From the NCBI RefSeq assembly GCF_011386835.1, contig NC_088798.1, positions 1,488,001-1,552,000 of the forward strand: DNA of 64,000 nucleotides. The letters are read 5' to 3'. This DNA comes from Chrysemys picta bellii (Eukaryota; Chordata; Testudines; Emydidae). Numbering within the stretch: position 1 is the first letter of the stretch; the number at the start of each line of letters is the position of its first letter. Positions 57,329-64,000 of this stretch are shown here, piece by piece. The position numbers were made by a program, and so were the translations under genes. The notes under the pieces were generated by a model, which had not been told where the DNA came from, did not search any database, and was given only the letters and a program-made list of their open reading frames with translations.

Positions 57329-57948
57329 TTTGCTTGGTACTTAAGTTAGGCTTAGTGGCCTATAGTTGCCGGGATCACCTCTGGAAAGTTTTTTAAAAAT
57401 TGGCGTCTCAGTATCTATCCTCCAGTCATCTGGTACAGAGGCTGATTTAAGTGATAGGTTACATACCACAGTTAGTAGTTCTGCAATTTCATATTTGAGT
57501 TCCTTCAGAAGCCTGGGGTGAATACCCTCTGGTCCTGGTGATTTCCTACTTTTAATTTATCAGTTTGTTCCAAAACCTCTTCTACTGACACCTCAGTTTG
57601 GGACAGTTCCTCAGATTTGTCACCTAAAAAGAATGACTCAGGTGTGCAAATCTCCCTCACATCGTCCACAGTGAAGATCAATGCAAAGAATTCATTTAGC
57701 TTCTCTACATTAACCTTGTCTTCCTTGAGTGCTCCTTTAGCACCTCGATTGTCTAGTCGCCCCCACTGATTGTTTGGCAGGTTTCCTGCTTCTGATGTAC
57801 TTAAATTTTTTTTTGCTGTTTTGCTGGTCTTGCTAGTTGGTCTTCAAATTCTTTTTTGGCCTCCTAATTATGCTTTTACACTTGTCTTGCCAGAGTTGAT
57901 GCTCCTTTCTATTTTCCTCAGTAGGATTTTATTCCAATTTTTATTACT

Positions 57949-58190
57949 TGACATGGAAGTCATGCTGGTGGGATCCTTAAAGCATGTTCCAAACGTGTTC
58001 ATCCTTGTCTTTTTTACAACTTTGATGCTTTAAGTTGGTTTGCTCCAATTAGAATTTCTGATGTTGCAAGAAACTCTTTTTAGTGGACTCTGAAGATCTT
58101 TGGCAGGCATTTACTTTGGAATGATTTGATCTTATCAATTTCTGTTGTAGATTTTCATGACTCTGCTGCATAAAGTAGGACAATTTCAGT
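57949..58190 (-). mobile_element. Old APE-type LINE fragment (post-RT region), piece 1
   Basis: Minus-strand reading gives EIVLLYAAES, KSTTEIDK and LEHALRIPPA-type blocks, the RT-distal region of the same LINE as 60063-60275 and 61046-62230. It is bounded by CR1 insertions on both sides. Confidence 0.6.
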
Positions 58191-58244
58191 TCAGTGTGCA
58201 GCAGCAGTGGTCAAAAAGGCTAATAGAATGTTCAGAACTATTAG

Positions 58245-58298
58245 AAAGCAACAGAGGGTCCTGTGGCACCTTTGAGACTAACAGAAGTACCGGGAGCA
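58245..58298 (-). mobile_element. 54-base piece of the palindromic-repeat family
   Basis: 'gtcctgtggcacctttgagactaac' and 'gtaccgggagcat' match, in reverse, the segment between 'atgctc' and the T-run of the repeats at 10776 and 39484. TATTAG flanks it (58239-58244 and 58299-58304). It ends at the same T-run boundary as copy 1. Confidence 0.7.
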
Positions 58299-58478
58299 TA
58301 TTAGGAAAGGGATAGTAAACAAGACTAAAATTATCGGAATGCCACTGTGCTCCCACATCTTGAATACTGTGTACAGATCTGGCCAGCCCATCTCAAAAAA
58401 GATATATTGGAATTGGAAAAAGTACAGAAAATGGCAACAAAAATGAGTAGGGGTGTGGAATAGCTTCCATATGAGGAG

Positions 58479-59439
58479 TAATCCTGGGGGAATTCTGTGC
58501 CAAAATATTAAAAATTATGCACCAAAAAATTAAAAATTATGCACGCAAGATTTTTAAAATTCTGCATATTTTATTTGTCAAAGTAGCACAATATAATCAC
58601 GCTGGTTTCAATTATTTTGGTAATTTATTTAAACTACAATACAATGGATGGAGAATGGGAGTGGGGCACATTGGAGGAAATCTCCAACCCCCCTTTGTCT
58701 AATAGTAATGTAGCTAGGTCTGACCCTTTATTTCTAGTTATTAGTCAACAAATATATACAGCCATATGCTCAGTATTACATCGTAGGCAACCGAAGAGCA
58801 AGTGAGGGCTGGAAATCAAACTCACAATTTATATTCGCTACTGACTATCTCCAGAAAGGTCAGTAGCAAATGTTGATAGGAAATGTTTTCAGTCCAAAAA
58901 TTCAGACCAGTTCTAATCACTAAAGCATCATAAGCATTTATAAGGCCATACTGTCCTTTACCCCACTCTGGCAATGTAAAGGAGACTTAAAACTTTTAAA
59001 CGTGTTTTATACTCCTGGGAGAGTTCACAAAGACAATGGGAACAATTCACTAAGTAGGCAGGCTGCTAAATTCTGTTCCGTCTGTGGGGACATAGCCTGC
59101 CCTGCGCCTATGTCCTCAGAAACACCCCAAATCCCTGCCTTTCCATGCCGTGCGTGCAGCAATAGCAAGCCAGAGGGAGGGACAGAGTGTGTGTGTCTCT
59201 CACACGCACGATTGCCCAGCCCTCCCTCCCTCCCCCCCCCAGCGGTGATTTACATCTCTACCAGCTGCTCCGGACTGCCCAAACCAACCTGCCTGCACTG
59301 CCGGGGAGGGGCACATGACTGCTCTTGCGGCTTCTCTTTGCTTCCCTGTCAGAAGTCATTTTTCTGAGGGGAAGCAAAGAAATCTGTGGGGGACATGAAT
59401 TCTGCACATGTGCAGTGACGCAGAATTCCCAGAGGAGTA
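58479..59439. mobile_element. Non-autonomous DNA transposon (about 960 bp) inside CR1
   Basis: Ends TAATCCTGGGGGAATTCTG and, on the other strand, TACTCCTCTGGGAATTCTG form a terminal inverted repeat. GAGGAG flanks it (58473-58478 and 59440-59445). The CR1 sequence is continuous across it. Subterminal AAAAATTATGCAC motifs repeat at the left. No transposase frame; a 121-codon plus frame inside (59002-59367) is cysteine-rich with no recognised family. Probably hAT-like. Confidence 0.65.
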
Positions 59440-59945
59440 GAGGAGAGCTTATAAGACTGGGACTTTTCAGCTTTGAAAAGAGATGAGTAAGGGGGAATAT
59501 GATAGAGGTCTATAAAATCATGACTGGTGTGGAGAAAGTGCATAAAGAAGTGTTATTTACTACTCATAACGCAAGAACTAGGGGCCACCCAATAAAATTA
59601 AAACAAACAAAAGGAGGTATTTCTTCACACAATGCACAGTCAACCTGTGGAACTCTTTGCCAGAGGATGTTGTGAAGGCCAAGACTATAATTGGGTTAAA
59701 AAAAGAACTAGATAAATTCATGGAGGATAGGTCCATCAATGACTATTAGCCAGGATGGGCATGGATGGTGTCCCTAGCCTTTGTTTCCCAGAAGCTGGGA
59801 ATGGGTGACAGGGGATCACTTGATGATTACCTGTTCTGTTCATTCTCTCTGGGGCACCTGGCATTGGCCACCGCTGGCAGACATGATACTGGGCTAGATG
59901 GACCATTGGTCTGACCCGATATGGCCGTTCTTATGTTCTAATACC

Positions 59946-60062
59946 AGCTGTAAGTGGATGGACTGCTGTACATTCCCTGATGCTTTGGCCATGGTTGGAG
60001 ACAGGGTACTGAGCTAAATAGACCATTGGTCTGACGCAGTATTGCAGTTCTTATGTTCTTAT
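59946..60062 (+). mobile_element. CR1 3' tail, older, adjoining
   Basis: 'gacagggtactgagctaaatagaccattgg' and 'cagttcttatgttcttatg' are a second, more diverged CR1 3' end directly after the tail of the preceding CR1. Confidence 0.75.
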
Positions 60063-60275
60063 GACAGACATGGTGCTGGTGTTAAAAATTCATAGTTTTA
60101 TCAGTGCCCATCATGCTACTTTTTCAAATCTTTTCAAGTTCATGGAAGTTGTTTGCTGCTTTAGATATTAGTTGCTTGACATCTAGCATGGTGACACCAA
60201 CATTGCACATCTCACTCCCTAGATAGGTAAAATGACTAACTTCTTCTAGTGTTTCTCAGTCTACTCTGATGGTTG
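60063..60275 (-). mobile_element. Old APE-type LINE fragment (post-RT region), piece 2
   Basis: Minus reading gives RRSSHFTYLGSEMCN, LISKAANNFHELEKI and GTDKTMNF blocks, which belong between pieces 3 and 1 of the same LINE. Bounded by CR1 on both sides. Confidence 0.65.
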
Positions 60276-61045
60276 CTTTTGAGGCAAGTGCAGAGTCCTG
60301 CACTTAGGATGGAAGAATCCCATGCACTGCTACAGACTAGGGACCGAGTGGCTAGGCAGCAGTTATGCAGAAAAGGACCTAGGGGTTACATTGGATGAGA
60401 AGCTGGATATGAGTCGACAGTGTGCCCTTGTTGCCAAGAAGGCTAACGGCATTTTGGGCTGTATAAGTAGGGGCATTGCCAGCAGATCGAGGGACGTGAT
60501 CATTCCCCTCTATTCGGCATTAGTGAAGCCTCATCTGGAGTACTATGTCCAGTTTTGGGACCCACACTACAAGAAGGATGTGGAAAAATTGGAAAGAGTC
60601 CAGCGGAGGGCCACAAAAATGATTAGGGGGTTGGAGCACATGCCTTATGAGGAGAGGCTGAGGGAACTGGGATTGTTTAGTCTGCAGAAGAGAAGAATGA
60701 GGGGGGATTTGATAGCTGCTTTCAACTACCTGAAAGGGGGTTCCAAAGAGGATGGATCTAGACTGTTCTCAGTGGTACCTGATGACAGAACAAGGTAGTA
60801 ACGGTCTCAAGTTGCAGTGGGGGAGGTTTAGGTTGGATATTAAGAAAAACTTTTTCACTAGGAGGGTGGTAAAGCACTGGAATGGGTTCCCTAGGGAGGT
60901 GGTGGAATCTCCTTCCTTAGAGGTTTTTAAGGTCAGTTTTGACGAAGCCCTGGCTGGGATGATTTAGTTGGGGATTTGGTCCTGTTTTGAGCAGGGGGTT
61001 GGACCTCCTGAGGTCCCTTCCACCCCTGATATTCTATGATTCTAT
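60276..61045 (+). mobile_element. CR1 LINE 3' part, plus strand, young-looking
   Basis: Begins 'aagtgcagagtcctgcactta' and runs through the C-terminal region of ORF2 to a classic CR1 end ('gggttggacctcctgaggtcc', then ATTCTATG repeated twice at 61018-61036). The reading frame is nearly intact. It sits inside the minus-strand LINE, whose blocks continue at 61046. Confidence 0.9.
60322..60798 (+). pseudogene. CR1 ORF2 C-terminal region, 158-codon open frame
   Basis: Contains [73 protein letters not shown] and [20 protein letters not shown]. These match the conserved CR1 C-terminus. One frameshift near 60795 moves the last 55 codons (to 60966) to the next frame. The RT is absent, so the frame has no independent start. 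Confidence 0.85.
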
Positions 61046-62230
61046 GACATTCAGAGCCATATTTTGTCTTTCCCTTGTTGCAAATATACTAACTTGTTTG
61101 GCTGTGTATGCCAAAAACCGGGCCTTTTTCCCCATTAACTTGTGTGTTGAACTAAGCAGTGCATCAGCAAAACTGAGGTCATCCAACTGTGCTTTATCAT
61201 TTGCCCATCAAATTCCTCTGTTGTCTTCTGTGGTTACTTTCCTCATGACATAGTCAATGACCAGTGCAAACAGAAGGGGACCTTAGTACACCCTTGTCTC
61301 ACTCCAGTTGTCACTGAAAACCATTGGCTGATGTTGTCACCATCTCTGACTGCATATTCTGCATTACAGTAATCAAGGATATATATGATAATTATTTTTG
61401 CTGGTATTCAGTAATATGCCATCCTGTTCAAAGCAAGTGATGACATTTTCCTTGGTTTTTGGATAAATATGGAGCGAAGAAAAGAACCCAACCCAATGGA
61501 AGGGGGTGGCCTTACCAATTGCAATAACTGGAGAGGAATCACATCACTCTCAGTGCCTGGGAAAATCATGTGTGGCATTCTCCTGGAACGTAACAAGAAA
61601 AATGAATCTCCAACCTCAAGACAAAGTCTATCTCTGTGTATGTTGTCAAAAGCATTCTGGAAATCTGTAAAACTGATCACAAGAGGTGTTATGTCTGAGA
61701 ACAACACTGGTCTGCGCATGGTCCCAGTGTTCTAAACCCTGCTTGTTCCTCTGAGTTGGAGATTCATTTGTTTCTTGTTACCTTCCAGGAGGATGCTGCA
61801 CGTGATTTCCCCAGGCACTGAGTGGTGTGATTCCTCTCCAGTTATTGCTGTTGGTAAGGGCACCCTTCTTTGGCAATTTTACTCTAAGGCCTCTCTTCCA
61901 TTGGGCTGGGTTCTTTTCTTCAGTCCATATTTTATCCAAAAACGCAAGTAAAGTTTCGTCACTTACTATAAACGTCTCTCCAATAATGATGTCAGCGTAT
62001 TTACTGTTTTTGCGTTTACTGATGACTTTTCTAATGTCTTCCATTGTAATAGCTGCTAAACCAATATCAAACTCTAGAGGTAGGTTTTCATCACACATTT
62101 CTAGTAGTTCATGTGGGCATGGTCTTTTTGAAACAATCTGAAAATGTGTTAAGTACCAACTTAAAATTATTTGAGATTCCCCAAAAAGTGACGTGCAGAA
62201 CAGCTGGTCATATGAGTGTGTAGGAGGCAA
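61046..62230 (-). mobile_element. Old APE-type LINE fragment (RT domain), piece 3
   Basis: From the right: TMEDIRKVISKRKNSKYADIIIGE, QWKRGLRVKLPKKGALTNSNNWRGIT (RT N-terminal blocks, 62120-61830), then FTDFQNAFDNIHRD (catalytic Asp block, about 61650), then NISQWFSVTTGVRQGC at about 61290-61340, then DLSFADALLSSTHKL-type catalytic region near 61160. The order is right but broken by an inverted duplication (61459-61630 against 61745-61930). The clade is probably RTE-like. Confidence 0.7.
61459..61930. repeat. Inverted duplication inside LINE RT
   Basis: TTTGGATAAATATGGAGCG through GAAAAATGAATCTCC on the plus strand (61459-61615) matches the reverse complement of 61760-61925. The arms share 'aaagaacccaacccaatgg', 'aataactggagaggaatcac' and 'cagtgcctgggaaaatca' blocks and are separated by about 130 bases of unduplicated RT sequence. 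The same protein block (NNWRGIT) therefore appears on both strands. Confidence 0.85.
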
Positions 62231-63999
62231 AGAGCCAGATTATATCGTTCTCACGACTTCTGCTTAATAGCCATCTTTCAAAAAGTTTCTAGGGGGTTGG
62301 ATTTTTCTTTTTTTTGGAGGGTTTTTGTACAGATTTAAAAATCCAGCTATTGCTGTCATGCAGGTCAGAACGGTTTCAATCTGTCCAGTTTTACCCAGGG
62401 TAGTGCATGGTGCCCTCTCAAGCTTTGGGGGAACCTACACTGAGAGTGATATTTAAGAAAACATACATGTTTACAGCGTGCACACACCAATACAGAAAAA
62501 TGTCTCGTGGGTTTCCATGCCCGCCATTTTATATGCTTTAAAGCTCGACTCTTTTGTGCGCTCTAAAATGCGAATGGTTACTTGGAGTGCTTTGAAATTT
62601 GATGTGCCTCCTGGGCCACAGGGAGTATTAATGATCCAAATTTGGGGTCATTTGACAAAAGGGTTCCCAAGTTACAGGCTGTCCCAAAAAATTCAGTTTC
62701 CTTCTGCTGCCTTGTGCTGTTAAACTGAGAGGTACTGACAACTGGATGAATCACAGACCTAGCTGAGATTACTGGCTGTGAACTCACCCTTCAAGTAACA
62801 CAAGGAAGGATAAGCCCCCAACTAAAACAAAAGGAGTTTTGGACTGAATGGCTGGAGGTTGTTACAATTGGTGAGTAATGGATGTTAATTTTATTTTGGG
62901 GGGAATAGAATCAAAGCATTGGGGTGGGGGGATTTGTCATGAATGCGTCCTGGGAGGGAAGGGCTACCGGGGGCGGAGGATTGGGGAATAGTGGGCAATG
63001 GGGGTTTGGGGCTGCAGTGAGAGAAGGGGGGCTCTGGGGATGGATGATAGGGGAGAGGAAGGAGGTGGAGGGGAGAGGTGAAACTCTGGGAAAGGGGTGA
63101 ATATGGGGGTGAGTGGTAGGGTGGCTAGGGAGGAGAATAACGGCAGGGGCACCTGTGAACCCCATAGTCTCCCCCCTACTGTCTGTGCCCAGAGCTGGGG
63201 TGCTCTTGCCCTTCTAAAGAGAGGTCTGAGACCCCCCCACCAATCCCCCCCTCATACGAGCTGGAATATAGGAGCCTTGCCCCTTGCGGGTGTCTAACTT
63301 TCTAGGTGGAGTTTTTTTCTGCACAGCGAGAGATCGAACTATTGCTGGGATGCTGGTCAGAATTGTTTAGCTCGGTCAGTTTGTGCCCGAGGGAGTGCAC
63401 GGCATCCACTGAGTCTCTGAGGCAGTGAGATTGTGAACAGTAGTGAAGAACGTGGTCACTTCTTCACTTGGTAGATGACAGTCTGGAGGGAAGACAGTGC
63501 ACATGTGCCAAGAAAGAAAACCATCAAACGTGAGAGGGTCTTGATGCAGCCACTGTTTGGCTGCCTGTGTCGTTCAAGGGAATGTGCCAATGCCATTGCC
63601 TTAGTGAACATACACCAGTGATGTTTCTAGTCCAAATCTTTGTAAACCTATGCAGTAAAGATTTAATCAGTCATGTTGCTTGCTACCAGTTCTCTATTAT
63701 AACATGTTTTTATTTTATTGGGAGATTTCCTGGGAACACAGCAGAGGAGTCAGCAGCCAGTCTAACCAAAATTTTTGTTCCATTGGGTGAGGAGGAGCTG
63801 GAGATAGGCAGGAGAGGGTGGGAAATTAGGATAGGCAGTAGGCAAGCCTTGGATTGCTTGTTTGAGAAAATCTGTATTTTACTAGCTTCTCGAGGAGGAT
63901 TTGGGGTGTGTACAAGTGGCTACTTCTTGATCTCAGGGCAGAATAATGTGGTGGTTCAAAAGATGACTCGTGTGGGGGTTTGAAACTGGTCTTGCAGGT
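62231..63999. other. Unassigned sequence with a G-rich block
   Basis: 62895-63130 is rich in G-runs on the plus strand. Frames on the minus strand across it are proline- and serine-rich shadows. The 138-codon plus frame at 63567-63983 has no recognised motif. Confidence 0.4.
62895..63130 (+). repeat. G-rich low-complexity block
   Basis: Many GGGG and GGGGG runs spaced by a few bases to about 12 bases (for example GGGGTGGGGGG at 62921-62931). G-quadruplex formation is possible. Confidence 0.6.
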
Positions 64000-64000
64000 A

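Larger units (their letters stand above)
55877..57948 (-). mobile_element. CR1 LINE, minus strand, with largely intact RT
   Basis: The 3' end lies at the left (55877: 'aaataagaacgtccatactggg') and ORF2 reads leftward from about 57948. In order: linker with EKLNEFF-type block, RT (57328-56786), C-terminal region (56752-56354), and 3' region. Two larger frames survive, so this is one of the younger CR1 copies. 5'-truncated near 57948, where the older LINE resumes. Its 5' end faces that of the plus-strand CR1 at 58191. Confidence 0.85.
58191..59945 (+). mobile_element. CR1 LINE, plus strand, split by a DNA transposon
   Basis: Starts in the C-terminal region of ORF2 (AAAVVKKANRMFRTIRK-type reading at 58199-58255). 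It is interrupted by a 54-base repeat piece (58245-58298) and by a DNA transposon (58479-59439), and continues to a full CR1 3' end ('gatactgggctagatggacc', 'ggccgttcttatgttct'). Confidence 0.8.

Noticed and set aside
58245..58298. Part of the CR1 itself
   Set aside because: It interrupts the CR1 reading, is flanked by TATTAG on both sides and matches the palindromic-repeat family.
62911..63165. Proline/serine-rich minus-strand protein
   Set aside because: It is the complement of the G-rich block.
1..64000. CRISPR array, operon structure or bacterial island
   Set aside because: No spaced direct repeats, no Shine-Dalgarno-linked gene strings; all coding sequence is eukaryotic transposon.

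Overview
The window looks like nuclear DNA of a cryptodiran turtle, either intergenic or inside a large intron. The evidence is the repeat set. There is a complete Cry-type SINE with pol III A and B boxes. CR1 LINEs dominate and have the turtle-type 3' ends (TTCTTATG or ATTCTATG tails). DIRS retrotransposons, a Harbinger-type MITE, a Tc1/mariner-like MITE and older MIR and L2 copies are also present. I recognise no host protein-coding exon, rRNA, functional tRNA or CRISPR array. Nearly every long open frame that makes biological sense belongs to a transposable element; the rest are chance or antisense frames.

Layout. 1-3.1 kb: an almost complete APE-type LINE (endonuclease, reverse transcriptase, C-terminal zinc finger) that enters from the left edge and meets the 3' end of an RTE-like LINE on the other strand. 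3.9-7.2 kb: MIR fragments, a mariner MITE, foldback repeats and a probable solo LTR. 7.4-9.0 kb: a DIRS fragment carrying RT and RNase H. 10.7-13.3 kb: an old CR1/L3 element holding a palindromic repeat (itself split by a Harbinger-type MITE) and a mariner MITE. 16.4-20.8 kb: a LINE 3' end, a solo DIRS terminus, two CR1 tails, a MIR and the Cry SINE. 20.8-24.9 kb: no repeat that I recognise. 24.9-25.6 kb: a solo LTR with a TATA box. 26-29.4 kb: a CR1/L3 element nested in an opposite-strand CR1. 35-38 kb: a CR1/L2 mosaic. 41.4-44.8 kb: a DIRS element with inverted termini, an internally deleted coding region and nested SINEs. 44.9-45.2 kb: the second Harbinger-type MITE copy. 50-53 kb: an L2 with a MIR inside, then a hAT MITE. 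55.9-62.2 kb: an old LINE cut into pieces by CR1 insertions on both strands, one of which is itself split by a DNA transposon.

The elements do not form a pathway. They form a stratigraphy: MIR and L2 are oldest, CR1/L3 and the RTE-like LINEs are intermediate, and CR1, DIRS, Cry SINE and the Harbinger and mariner MITEs are younger, because they are the ones found inserted in the others. The most informative signals are a palindromic repeat whose four copies each have a short target-site duplication, the multi-hairpin Harbinger MITE pair, the DIRS pair with complementary losses, and the nested stack at 58-62 kb. I found no new defence, metabolic or regulatory system.
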